DNA of 64,000 nt from a marine actinobacterium MedAcidi-G3. Its GTDB lineage: Bacteria; Actinomycetota; Acidimicrobiia; Acidimicrobiales; Poriferisodalaceae. Location: contig JUEP01000004.1 in assembly GCA_000817105.1 (NCBI GenBank), positions 32,400 to 96,399 on the forward strand, written 5' to 3'. The notes beneath the pieces are model-generated. The model worked only from the letters and a program-made list of their open reading frames with translations, was not told the DNA's origin and did no database searches. The position numbers and the translations under genes were made by a program. Shown piece by piece: positions 51,450 through 60,234 of this stretch. How positions within the stretch are numbered: the first letter of the stretch is position 1; the number at the start of each line of letters is the position of its first letter.

Positions 51450-51472
51450 TTCGCACAATCAAGCATAATTTC

Positions 51473-51511
51473 GATGACCGTTCATTCGAGCCATGTGAAT
51501 GAACGGTCATC
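51473..51511. terminator. 15-bp inverted repeat between convergent thiolase and dxs
   Basis: GATGACCGTTCATTC and GAATGAACGGTCATC form a perfect 15-bp stem with a 9-base loop, GAGCCATGT. It lies in the 98-bp gap between the ends of thiolase (plus) and dxs (minus), so a bidirectional terminator is the simplest reading. Its half-site TGACCGTTCA also looks like an operator of TetR-type regulators, a possibility I rate lower because no promoter is nearby. Confidence 0.65.
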
Positions 51512-51547
51512 GCGCGTCCATAGTTGACTCAGAAATCGGCCGTATGC

Positions 51548-53413
51548 CTATCTGTGGTTAGATTTGATTGATTTAATGATTTGGGACGCGATGCCAGACG
51601 CATCGAGGCCCAATTCACTATGAAGTTCTGAGTCAGTTCCGTGAGGCAAATAGTCATCAGGCGTACCTAGCTGCAGTAACCGGGGAACTGAACCTGAGCG
51701 TCGTTGTAAAACATCCGCTACTAGGCTCCCGAATCCACCTAATCGAGTTCCGTCCTCGATAGTGACCACCAAGGGAAAATCGATGATTGATCGGATCATC
51801 TCTTGGTCGACCGGTTTTAAAATTCGAGGGTCCCAGAGGGCGGCGTCTACTCCCTCTTCGGCTAGTAAATTGACAGCGGTATTTGCTGCCGACAACATTT
51901 TGCCGGCGGCCAATATCGCGACATCTTTTCCTTCATGAACTAGTCGGGCGTTCATCCCCTCACCGACGTCTTCTGATTCCGTGGCATTACCTCTAGGCCA
52001 CCGAATTGCAACTGGTCCATCGTCTATCTCGAGAGCTTGATTTAGCATTACGGGCAGTTCTTGGAGTGATGATGGCGCGAAAATTGTCATACCGGGCACC
52101 CGTGCATACATTGCTATGTCGTGGACGCCGTGATGGGACGAACCATCTGGACCAGTCACTCCTGCTCTGTCGACACATATAACAACGGGCAGCGAATGGA
52201 GTCCAATGTCGTACATCACCTGGTCAAAGCCGCGTGCCAAAAAGGTTGAATACACAGCTACAAAAGGTCTAAGGCCAGCACGTGCCATGCCCGCGGCAGA
52301 CGTCAAGGCATGCTGCTCGGCTATACCGGTATCAAAAAATCGTTCTGGATAGCGTTGCTGAAACGGGATTAAGCCTGTCGAACCTGGCATTGCAGCGGTA
52401 ATTGCTACGACGTCATCACGACGATCGGCGATGTCCATAAGGACTCTGCTGAACTCGGAGGTAAATGTATTTCCCCCCTTTGAAGAGGAGTTTCCAGTTA
52501 GTGGATCGAACGAACCAATATCGTGCAAATGCTTTTCGTGATCTTCTTCGGCAGGCGCGTATCCGCGCCCTTTGTCGGTGAGAACGTGCACGACTATTGG
52601 GCCTTCTTCGTACGAGGATGCGTCGCGAAGAGCGGACTCGAGGGCCTCGATATCGTGACCGTCGATGGGACCGAGATATCGAACCCCGAGGGTTTCAAAA
52701 AAGGCGGGAGGTTCCCACATTTCGCGCATAGCTGCGGCAGCTCCGGATAAACCTCTCTTCACCTCGTGGCCGAGGGGTAAACGATCAAGAATGCTCGTAA
52801 CCGCTTGGCGTCCCTTTAAGTAGTTGGGTGACTGTCGCAGGCGCGACATTACTGTGGCCAGACGACTAACCGTTGGAGCGTATGACCTTCCGTTGTCATT
52901 GAGAACAATGACGGCACGCTGTCCATAATGACCGAGATTGTTGAGCGCTTCAAAGGCCATACCCCCGGTCATGGAGCCATCACCGATGATTGCTACGACC
53001 TGCCTGTGTTCGTGGCCTGTCAACTCAAAGCCGGCAGCTAGCCCCGAAGCCCAACTGAGCGACGTCGAAGCATGACTATTTTCTACTACGTCATGTTCTG
53101 ATTCAGCTGCACTCGGATAACCGGATAATCCGTGTCTTTGACGGAGAGTCGTAAATTCTTGGGAGCGCCCAGTAATGATCTTGTGCACATAACTTTGGTG
53201 ACCAGTATCCCAGAGGATGACGTCCCTTGGTGACTCGAAGACCCGGTGAACAGCCAGAGTTAGCTCTACTGCACCTAGGTTGGACCCTAAATGACCGCCC
53301 GTTCGAGAAACGGCTTCAACTAAAAACTCTCTAATTTCGACGGAGAGTTCTTGTAGTTGGTCGTTATCAAGCGCACGTAAATCTGCTGGGCTTTTGATTT
53401 GTTCGATATGCAT
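51548..53413 (-). CDS. dxs: 1-deoxy-D-xylulose-5-phosphate synthase
   Basis: A 621-residue DXS, full length. Thiamin diphosphate binding is at AIIGDGSMTGGMAFEALNNLG and VLNDNGRSYAPTV, the His of the N-terminal GGHLGSNLGAVELTLAVH, and the central pyrimidine-binding domain has FDTGIAEQHALTSAAGMA and DRAGVTGPDGSSHHGVHDIA. It condenses pyruvate with glyceraldehyde 3-phosphate, the first step of the MEP isoprenoid pathway. The presence of DXS agrees with an actinobacterium. Its upstream neighbours are PAP2 and a flippase-like membrane protein (80 bp gap). Confidence 0.96.
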   Translation of the reverse strand: MHIEQIKSPADLRALDNDQLQELSVEIREFLVEAVSRTGGHLGSNLGAVELTLAVHRVFESPRDVILWDTGHQSYVHKIITGRSQEFTTLRQRHGLSGYPSAAESEHDVVENSHASTSLSWASGLAAGFELTGHEHRQVVAIIGDGSMTGGMAFEALNNLGHYGQRAVIVLNDNGRSYAPTVSRLATVMSRLRQSPNYLKGRQAVTSILDRLPLGHEVKRGLSGAAAAMREMWEPPAFFETLGVRYLGPIDGHDIEALESALRDASSYEEGPIVVHVLTDKGRGYAPAEEDHEKHLHDIGSFDPLTGNSSSKGGNTFTSEFSRVLMDIADRRDDVVAITAAMPGSTGLIPFQQRYPERFFDTGIAEQHALTSAAGMARAGLRPFVAVYSTFLARGFDQVMYDIGLHSLPVVICVDRAGVTGPDGSSHHGVHDIAMYARVPGMTIFAPSSLQELPVMLNQALEIDDGPVAIRWPRGNATESEDVGEGMNARLVHEGKDVAILAAGKMLSAANTAVNLLAEEGVDAALWDPRILKPVDQEMIRSIIDFPLVVTIEDGTRLGGFGSLVADVLQRRSGSVPRLLQLGTPDDYLPHGTDSELHSELGLDASGIASQIIKSIKSNHR

Positions 53414-53493
53414 AGAGTGCTTACTGACCGTCTCGAATACTGGTCACACTATCGGCTAAAAACCAACTGACATCACCGTCCATATGAGTCTCA

Positions 53494-54261
53494 TTACCTG
53501 AAACGGATTCTTGATATCAACTTTGCGCATTCCATTCCAAGAATTAGGACAACGAGACCAGCTAGGCCATCAATCCAGTAGTGGTTAGCGGTGACAACTA
53601 TGCCAAAACTGGTGGCAATGGGGTAGCTCCACATCGTTAAGCGAGCCCACCGAGAATTCAGGACTGGGATCAGTGCTAGAGCACACCATGCAGCCCAGGC
53701 AAGGTGAAGGCTAGGCATGGCAGCCCATTGGTTTGAAATGGCTTGAAGAGTGCCGGAATCGAAAGACCACAAACCTCCGTGCACCGCAAGCGTGTCAACA
53801 AAAGCGAACTCAGTCATTGACCCACCGTAAGGAGGAGGTGTTGACAGCAACCGGGGGGGCATCAAAGGAAACGCTGCGAAGCCGACAAGACCCAGCGCAG
53901 TTGTTATAGCTAGTCCTGTTCGGTACCTCAGAAAGCGCGCTGGAAACTTTCTAAACAAAAATATGCCAGTACCAATAGTTACGACGAAGTGGAGACTTCC
54001 GTAGAAAACATTCCAGAACCATAAGAACCAACCCCAGTCGATAAAGAAGCTTTGGAGCTGTTCCTCGAAAAATAAACCGATTTTTTTTTCTAGGTTGATG
54101 ACAGTCCGAGCGTTGTCAGCTGCTGTCGTCGTATCTGCCGCGAATAAGCCATTGGAACCAAACTGATTTCTGATTCGTGCATAGACCAAGTAGAACCCGA
54201 GAATGAAGAGGATCTCTTTCCACCAGCGCCTTTGATCAACGACTTTTTCTAGCGATGTCAA
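53494..54261 (-). CDS. PAP2/inositolphosphotransferase-type membrane phosphatase
   Basis: A 255-residue membrane protein with about six spans. The conserved C-terminal region WAAMPSLHLAWAAWCALAL followed by GIVVTANHYWIDGLAGLVVL matches the SxxH and HxxxD parts of the PAP2 superfamily, as in the inositolphosphorylceramide-synthase-like branch. The first conserved motif is less clear. It dephosphorylates a lipid phosphate or transfers a headgroup. The TTG start overlaps the stop of the flippase-like gene by TTGA, so the two are co-translated. Confidence 0.8.
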   Translation of the reverse strand: MTSLEKVVDQRRWWKEILFILGFYLVYARIRNQFGSNGLFAADTTTAADNARTVINLEKKIGLFFEEQLQSFFIDWGWFLWFWNVFYGSLHFVVTIGTGIFLFRKFPARFLRYRTGLAITTALGLVGFAAFPLMPPRLLSTPPPYGGSMTEFAFVDTLAVHGGLWSFDSGTLQAISNQWAAMPSLHLAWAAWCALALIPVLNSRWARLTMWSYPIATSFGIVVTANHYWIDGLAGLVVLILGMECAKLISRIRFR

Positions 54262-55247
54262 AGCCGCCCCCCGGAGTTCTGTCGGCGTGGACCAAAGATG
54301 AATGGCACCACTCCAGCGAGACTCGCAATGAGAGTAACAGCGTAAGTCAGGAGTCCTAAGACGACGCTTTGGCTACTTGCAATGTACGAACTGCCGAGAA
54401 AAAAAACCAGTGCCGCTTCTCTGACGCCAAGTCCGCCAATAGCGATCGGTAGAACCTGGGCCACAAAGACCATAGGAAGAAAAGCAAACCAAGTCGACAT
54501 GTCAAGCCTTATGCCGATTGAGTTAGCGATGCAGATAACAGCAAATATAAGACAGGCCTGAAATGCCACTGCTACGGCTAGCAGCCGAAACATTGAGCCG
54601 GGAACTTTGCGATAGATCGCTAGGCCTTGGTGAACGGCCGCAAGTGAAGCTGTTAAACCGTTTTGACCTTTGAGTCGCCCACCGATGCTTGGGTGTTGGG
54701 CTACAAAAATTAAGAGTGATAGCAATACGAGTGTTGCTACAGAGGCAGCGAGAGCAACCATTCCTGTTCGGTCTGATATTAAGTCTGGCTTAAGCATCAG
54801 GGTGAACAGAGTTATTACAGGGAGAACCAACCAGCCGGTTGATCTTTCAATAATCACTGAGGCGAAAGCTCGCGAATGGTTGTTTGTTGCGGTACCCATT
54901 CGGGTTACCCGCAAAATATCGCCACCCACTGTCGTCGGTAGAAAGTTTCCTACAAATTGGCCCGCTAAAAAGTACCCGAATATTTGAGAAAATTTCAGCC
55001 TCTCGCCGAGGGTCCTACAGACTTCAAGCCAACGAACTGAAGCTAGAGCAAATGCTCCGAGCGTCAAAAGCAATGAGGCGCTTAGCCATAACCAACTTGT
55101 TGGTTCCCAGTCAGGCCACCTCGCCTCTAGGTCATCGGCTGGAAACTGAGTCAGTAACAGCGTCAACATCACCGAACTTGCTATTAAGCGAAGTCCGAGG
55201 GAAGCCTTTTTCGGCAAACGGAAGGAGTAGTTGCGCTTCGGTATCAC
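54258..55247 (-). CDS. Lysylphosphatidylglycerol synthase TM region/UPF0104-type flippase-like protein
   Basis: A polytopic membrane protein of the UPF0104/AglD/LPG-synthetase membrane family. FLAGQFVGNFLPTTVGGDILRV and FVAQVLPIAIGGLGVREAALVFF are the diagnostic loops. The ORF track starts at 55415, but that overlaps tldD, so I take GTG 55247 (VIPKRNYSFRLPKKA), which gives 329 residues, the usual size. It may flip or transport a lipid-linked substrate. It pairs with the PAP2 gene, suggesting lipid or glycan-lipid remodelling. Confidence 0.75.
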   Translation of the reverse strand: MIPKRNYSFRLPKKASLGLRLIASSVMLTLLLTQFPADDLEARWPDWEPTSWLWLSASLLLTLGAFALASVRWLEVCRTLGERLKFSQIFGYFLAGQFVGNFLPTTVGGDILRVTRMGTATNNHSRAFASVIIERSTGWLVLPVITLFTLMLKPDLISDRTGMVALAASVATLVLLSLLIFVAQHPSIGGRLKGQNGLTASLAAVHQGLAIYRKVPGSMFRLLAVAVAFQACLIFAVICIANSIGIRLDMSTWFAFLPMVFVAQVLPIAIGGLGVREAALVFFLGSSYIASSQSVVLGLLTYAVTLIASLAGVVPFIFGPRRQNSGGRL

Positions 55248-55353
55248 GAGAGTTCGAAGATTAGGCCGAACGGGCGGCCCTGAGAAGTCTAAAACGTGAA
55301 TGTTCAGGGTACTGTGTCGACGGAACTTTGATTTAAGACAGGGAGATGCGAGT

Positions 55354-56757
55354 GTGAAACCCCTTTCCTCGCTATTGGACCGAGAACTCATCCAAGAAAC
55401 TCTTGCTGAGGCCATATCGAACGGAGGTGAGTGGGCAGAAGTTTTCGTAGAGGACCGACAGAACGCTTCCGCAGATTTCGACGAAGGACGGGTTGAAGCG
55501 ATGGTTTCGAGTAGAGACCTCGGTGCAGGAATTCGGGTGACGGTAGGCGAAGTGACAGGATTCGCTCATACCTCTGACTTAACGCGCGGTGGCCTATCGG
55601 AGGCTGCCCAAGCTGCTGCTGCTGTTGCTAAAGGCGGGGGCCAAGTTAAACCAGTAGCTCTAAATGGAGATGGAGTGGCTGAAAGCAATGCGCGAATATT
55701 GCCGGAAACTATTTCAAAAACTCGAAAAGTGGAGTTGCTGGAGCAAACCAACTCCGCTGCCCGGGCTGAGAACCCAGCTATCACCCAAGTAAATGTCCGA
55801 TATTCGGAAGGCCGTCGCCGAGTGTTGATCGCTAACTCGGAGGGACTCTTCAACGCTGACGACCAAACGCGAACTTTGTTATCGGTGAATTGTGTGGCTA
55901 CTGGTGATCAAGGACTACAAACAGGTCGAGAAACTGTGGGGTACACCGTCGGATTCGAACTTTTCGAAGACCACGACATTGAGGCTATGGCGCGACGAGC
56001 TGCCGGTCGAGCAATAACTAAATTAGCTGCGCGCCCAGCGCCCAGCGGCCAATTACCGGTCGTAATAGAACGAGGTGGAGGAGGCGTGCTTTTCCACGAG
56101 GCCTGCGGCCACGGTCTCGAGGCAGATCTCGTAAATAAAGGGGCATCAGTGTTCCGTGATCGTCTAGGAGAACTCGTTGCCGCTCCATCCGTCACACTCG
56201 TTGATGACGGAACCATGGGGGTTGAATGGGGCACCATAGCTATCGACGATGAAGGGTGCCCTACTCAGCGGAATGTCCTTATCGAAGATGGTGTTCTTAC
56301 CGATTACATGTGGGACCACTTGCGCAGTCGAGCAGCCGGAAGACCGGCTTCAGGAAATGGAAGGCGGCAAAGTTATCAACACTTACCTATGGTGCGCATG
56401 ACCAATACCTTTGTCACTAATGGGGATGCTGAGCCACGAGACATCATTGCGGACACTAAAAATGGGGTTTATGTCGCCCAATTGGGCGGAGGTCAAGTCA
56501 ACACGGCTACCGGTGATTTTGTTTTCGGTATGACTGAGGCCTACCTCATTGAAAACGGCGAGATAACAGCGCCGTTGCGCGAAGGAAATCTCATCGGTAA
56601 CGGTCCAGAGGTTTTACAAAACATAGAGGTGATCGGAAACGACTTTGCCATGGGAAGCCCAGGTACCTGTGGCAAAGACGGGCAGGGTGTCCCAGTCGGA
56701 GATGGCCAGCCAACACTGCGAGTCGGAGCATTAACTATCGGCGGTACCGCAAGTTGA
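55354..56757 (+). CDS. tldD: TldD-type metalloprotease/modulator
   Basis: A 467-residue TldD from GTG 55354 with GGGAGATG upstream; the ORF-track ATG at 55300 lies in the flippase region. The HExxxH-type zinc site is in GVLFHEACGHGLEADL, and DFVFGMTEAYLIENGEI and the C-terminal GNDFAMGSPGTCGKDGQG are family features. TldD works with TldE/PmbA as a peptidase, for example on microcin precursors and CcdA. The stop overlaps the TTG of the partner gene as TTGA. Confidence 0.93.
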   Translation: MKPLSSLLDRELIQETLAEAISNGGEWAEVFVEDRQNASADFDEGRVEAMVSSRDLGAGIRVTVGEVTGFAHTSDLTRGGLSEAAQAAAAVAKGGGQVKPVALNGDGVAESNARILPETISKTRKVELLEQTNSAARAENPAITQVNVRYSEGRRRVLIANSEGLFNADDQTRTLLSVNCVATGDQGLQTGRETVGYTVGFELFEDHDIEAMARRAAGRAITKLAARPAPSGQLPVVIERGGGGVLFHEACGHGLEADLVNKGASVFRDRLGELVAAPSVTLVDDGTMGVEWGTIAIDDEGCPTQRNVLIEDGVLTDYMWDHLRSRAAGRPASGNGRRQSYQHLPMVRMTNTFVTNGDAEPRDIIADTKNGVYVAQLGGGQVNTATGDFVFGMTEAYLIENGEITAPLREGNLIGNGPEVLQNIEVIGNDFAMGSPGTCGKDGQGVPVGDGQPTLRVGALTIGGTAS

Positions 56758-58103
56758 GTAAACCTCTTGAACTGCCGGAGATAGCCGACAAGCTCGTGTC
56801 GCTAGCGCAGCGAAATGAGCAGGTAGAGGTCTGCCTATCAAGAAGCCGTTCAACGACGGTAAAGGCCTACTCCGCTCAGGTTGAATCAGTCCGATCTGGT
56901 ATGTCTGAAGGTGTCGGGATCAGAGTAATCGTCAACGGTCAGCAAGGTTTTGCTACCGCCGGCTCGCTCGATTACGAGGTCTTAGCTCAAGTCATTGAAG
57001 AAGCTCGAGGCAATTTACAGTTCGCGGAGAGCGACCCTGACCAAGGACTTGCTGAGCCTGATGGAATAAAATCTCCCAATCTTGATCTGGTTGACTCTGC
57101 AGTTCTCAAGATGAGCGACCAAGAGAAATCATCTATAGCGATTGAGTTAGAGCAGCGATGTCTATCAGCAGATCGACGAGTAAGCAGCGTGCGTTCTGCT
57201 GCATGGTCCGACGGCTGGGGTGAATTTGCTTTAGCTTCGACGAACGGGATTTCGGTATACACCGAAGGCGGAAGTTGCTCGGTAGGTGTTCAACCGCTCG
57301 CCGTAGAAGGAAATGAAACTCAGATTGGCTACGCGGGAGATGCTGCTCGGCGGCCCGACTTACTCGATATGGACCGAGTCATAGCTGAAGCAGTCGAGGG
57401 CGCGACAGGAATGTTGGGGGCCAGCAAACCGGTATCCGAGAGGGTCACGGTGGTTTTTGAGCCTGGAGTGACGTCCGCGTTCCTTGGAACGGTTGCGGGT
57501 GCCCTTACCGGCGATCGTGTTGTAAAGGGAAGGTCGCCGTTTGCGGATCGTCTGGGTGAACAAGTTGGCGCTTCAAAGTTGACGTTGTTTGATGACCCAA
57601 CAAACATCGAGTCTTTAGGAGCCGACAACCATGACGGCGAAGGTCTGGCCGCTCGAAAAAATATGATTATTGAAAATGGGATGTTGTCGCAATTTCTGCA
57701 TAATTCATACACGGCACGACGATTGGGGGCGAGCTCTACTGGCTCAGCCGTTAGGGGTGCTCGTTCGACACCTAGCGTCGGCCTGCATGCTTTGTGCCTG
57801 AAGCCAGGGACGCTTGACCGAGAAGCTCTATTTCATAAGGTTGGCAACGGAATTTTTGTCCGTGGTGTAAACGGTCTGCATAGTGGGGTTAACCCGGTTA
57901 GCGGAGATTTCTCAGTTGGGGCATATGGACACAAGATAAGAGACGGCGTCCTCGCGGAACCTTTTAGGGAAGCAACAATCGCTTCAACTCTTCAACGAAT
58001 GCTGCTTGATATAGCAGTAATTGGCGGAGACTTTGAGTTTTTGCCAAATGGCTCAGGCATGTCATCTATAGCAATAGACGACATTGCACTGTCGGGTATG
58101 TGA
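56754..58103 (+). CDS. pmbA: PmbA/TldE-type metalloprotease partner
   Basis: A 449-residue TldE homologue, translated from TTG overlapping the tldD stop. It shares VEVCLSRSRSTTVKAYSAQVE near the N-terminus, FADRLGEQVGASKLTLFDDP in the middle and DFSVGAYGHKIRDGVL and SGMSSIAIDDIALSGM near the end with the family, and as expected it lacks the HExxxH zinc site. TldD and TldE form a heterodimeric protease. The pair is expressed together. Confidence 0.92.
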   Translation: MSKPLELPEIADKLVSLAQRNEQVEVCLSRSRSTTVKAYSAQVESVRSGMSEGVGIRVIVNGQQGFATAGSLDYEVLAQVIEEARGNLQFAESDPDQGLAEPDGIKSPNLDLVDSAVLKMSDQEKSSIAIELEQRCLSADRRVSSVRSAAWSDGWGEFALASTNGISVYTEGGSCSVGVQPLAVEGNETQIGYAGDAARRPDLLDMDRVIAEAVEGATGMLGASKPVSERVTVVFEPGVTSAFLGTVAGALTGDRVVKGRSPFADRLGEQVGASKLTLFDDPTNIESLGADNHDGEGLAARKNMIIENGMLSQFLHNSYTARRLGASSTGSAVRGARSTPSVGLHALCLKPGTLDREALFHKVGNGIFVRGVNGLHSGVNPVSGDFSVGAYGHKIRDGVLAEPFREATIASTLQRMLLDIAVIGGDFEFLPNGSGMSSIAIDDIALSGM

Positions 58104-58146
58104 TTCGTGAAGGTAACTGAACGGGGTCTGTTGATACCCTTCACCC

Positions 58147-58869
58147 GTGCCTTCTTTGCCCACACCGGAAGCTCTTGAGCGTCATCCTCACTTAGCTGAA
58201 CCTTGTCCTGAAGGCTGGGTTCGCGTCGATTTTCACTCCCACACCATGTGGTCTGGAGATTCAACCACCACTCCTGAGGAACTTCACGAGTGCGTCACGG
58301 CGTCCGGAATAGACGTTCTGTGTATTACCGATCACAACGCGATCAAAGGAGCGGTTGAACTTGCTGATGAACTCCCGTGTCGAGTAGTGGTAGGCGAAGA
58401 GTTGAAAACTCATGCCGGTGAAATAATTGGGCTTTTCTTACGGGAACGAATCCCGCAGGGAATTCCACCGCTGGAAGCTGCGCTTGATATTCGCGATCAG
58501 GGTGGAATTGTCTACGTGCCTCACCCGTTTGACCCGATGCGGAATAATTTACGATTAGATGTTTTAGATGAGCTAGTTGCGTCAGATCTAGTTGATGGCA
58601 TTGAAGTACTTAACGGAAAAACGAGCCTCAAAAGCCTCAACCAAAAAGCTGTCACATATGCCGCTAAGCACGATCTGGCAATTGGAGCCGGCAGTGATGC
58701 ACACGTTGCTGAAGCGATAGGGGCTGTTTACTTAGAAATGCCAGACTTCGATAGCCCCGAAGATTTCTTGAGTTCAATGCGCCAAGGGCGGCCCGTGGGT
58801 CACTATTACGACCCTCCGAGGCGCTGGCGACCCCGTATCGTTCCTTCAACAGCCGATGGATTTCTCTAA
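58147..58869 (+). CDS. PHP-domain phosphoesterase
   Basis: A 240-residue PHP-fold protein. WVRVDFHSHTMWSGDSTTTP is the metal-binding first motif (HxH), then VLCITDHNAIKGAVELAD with His-Asn, the glutamate strand VVVGEELKTHAGE, IVYVPHPFDPM, and the late GAGSDAHVAEAIG (Asp-His). Metal-dependent phosphoester hydrolysis is the likely activity. The size and motifs resemble small PHP proteins similar to YciV and HisK-like phosphatases. GTG start; a 20-bp gap separates it from uppP. Confidence 0.85.
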   Translation: MPSLPTPEALERHPHLAEPCPEGWVRVDFHSHTMWSGDSTTTPEELHECVTASGIDVLCITDHNAIKGAVELADELPCRVVVGEELKTHAGEIIGLFLRERIPQGIPPLEAALDIRDQGGIVYVPHPFDPMRNNLRLDVLDELVASDLVDGIEVLNGKTSLKSLNQKAVTYAAKHDLAIGAGSDAHVAEAIGAVYLEMPDFDSPEDFLSSMRQGRPVGHYYDPPRRWRPRIVPSTADGFL

Positions 58870-58889
58870 CTGCAAACTGCTGAACGAAT

Positions 58890-59717
58890 ATGCCAATTTT
58901 TCACGCAATCGTCTTAGGTGTTACTCAGGGACTTACCGAGTTCCTGCCCATCTCGTCTAGCGGTCATCTCGGCATAATTCCATGGCTGTTCCAATGGAAT
59001 CACTTTGATGGTGACACCAGGATGGAAAATACCTTTGACGTGGCAGTTCACTTTGGGACATTAGTCGGGTCAGTTATCTGTTTGTGGGGAGATGTTCGTA
59101 GGTACTCGAGCGCTGGACTTTTAGCTCTTGTCGGACGCAGGCCTTGGAATAATCAAGCAAGGTTTGCTTGGTTTTTATTGTTGTCGGCGTTGCCTGCTGC
59201 CATATTGGCAGCGTCTTTTGAAGGCTTTTTCCTAACGCAAAGCAACCGCATTGGTTTAATTGCTTTTGGTTTAGCTGGCTTCGGTGTTTTGTTGTGGGCA
59301 GCTGATCGGAGACCCCAAACCAAGGCCGTCGTTAAAGATCTCACAATGCGGCGTGCCGCGCTGCTGGGATGGGGTCAATGCTTTGCATTGTTACCTGGTG
59401 TGAGCCGCTCTGGGATAAATATCACAATCGCCAGAACTCTGGGCTACCGGCGATCGGATGCTGCTCGTATTGCGTTTCTTATGGGCCTACCGATTATCGG
59501 GGGAGCTGCCATTTACAGGCTATTCGGAGTCATTTCCGATGGTTTGCCGAATGGCATGTGGAGTGTTTTGGCTGTCGGGGCCTTTTCCTCAGCGGTTACC
59601 GGTTGGTTCGCCATCCATGTGGTGCTCCGATGGGTGAGGACCCATAGTTACGCCGGTTTCGCCGCATACCGCCTCTGCCTAGCATTGGCGATAGCGATAG
59701 TGTTATGGAGTCGTTGA
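58890..59717 (+). CDS. uppP: Undecaprenyl-diphosphate phosphatase
   Basis: A 275-residue integral membrane protein. GVTQGLTEFLPISSSGHLGI at the N-terminus (E/QxxxE region and PISSSGH), VHFGTLVGSVICLWGD, and PGVSRSGINITIARTLGYR hold the two catalytic loops, and FLMGLPIIGGAAIYR follows. It converts undecaprenyl pyrophosphate to the monophosphate carrier for peptidoglycan synthesis and causes bacitracin resistance when raised. ATG start at 58890; 20 bp after the PHP gene. Confidence 0.95.
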   Translation: MPIFHAIVLGVTQGLTEFLPISSSGHLGIIPWLFQWNHFDGDTRMENTFDVAVHFGTLVGSVICLWGDVRRYSSAGLLALVGRRPWNNQARFAWFLLLSALPAAILAASFEGFFLTQSNRIGLIAFGLAGFGVLLWAADRRPQTKAVVKDLTMRRAALLGWGQCFALLPGVSRSGINITIARTLGYRRSDAARIAFLMGLPIIGGAAIYRLFGVISDGLPNGMWSVLAVGAFSSAVTGWFAIHVVLRWVRTHSYAGFAAYRLCLALAIAIVLWSR

Positions 59718-59769
59718 ACCAATGTCAGATTGGTGAAAATCTAATTCCATGGCAATTTTTGACTTCTAA

Positions 59770-60114
59770 TTAGTCCTTAGCTGCCTTTGATGAATTAGAG
59801 CTCGAAGATTTGTCTGTGGAGCTCGAAGATTTGTCCGCGGATCCGGAAGACGAAGACTCACTCTTCGAAGAAGTAGTTTGCTCTTTGCTGCTTCCGCCAG
59901 AACTAGAAGAATCTGACTGTTTGCTGTTTCCGGCACGACTGTCGTTTTTGTAGAAGCCGTTGCCTTTAAACGCAATTCCGACATTTCCAAAAACTTTCTT
60001 CACCTCACCACCACAGGTGTCAAGCGGACAGACAGTAATTGGGTCATCGGAGAAAGACTGACGGATTTCGAATTGGTCTTCACAAGCTGTGCAGCGATAT
60101 TGATAGGTAGGCAT
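59770..60114 (-). CDS. FmdB-type zinc-ribbon protein with Ser-rich repetitive tail
   Basis: A 114-residue protein. The N-terminal zinc ribbon MPTYQYRCTACEDQFEIRQ with CPLDTCGGEVKKVFG is the FmdB family signature; FmdB proteins were first linked to regulation of formamidase and amidase genes. The last 45 residues are Ser/Lys/Asp-rich (SSGSADKSSSSTDKSSSSNS), a disordered tail made by a tandem 21-bp repeat. It diverges from moeA by 120 bp. Function in this organism is unknown. Confidence 0.85.
   Translation of the reverse strand: MPTYQYRCTACEDQFEIRQSFSDDPITVCPLDTCGGEVKKVFGNVGIAFKGNGFYKNDSRAGNSKQSDSSSSGGSSKEQTTSSKSESSSSGSADKSSSSTDKSSSSNSSKAAKD
59798..59839. repeat. Two tandem 21-bp copies in the FmdB tail
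   Basis: GAGCTCGAAGATTTGTCTGTG is followed directly by GAGCTCGAAGATTTGTCCGCG, with two mismatches. They encode the repeated DKSSSS block of the disordered tail, so the gene tail may expand or contract by slippage. Confidence 0.75.
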
Positions 60115-60234
60115 ATGTATGCGTAGCTCCTGACCCGATTTGAAGGCCGCTCAAGATACTACCGACGACCAGCGAGGGAGACACCTGCCGATAACAAACG
60201 ACAGACAGGCTCTAGCGCCGCTAGATTCCAGAAT

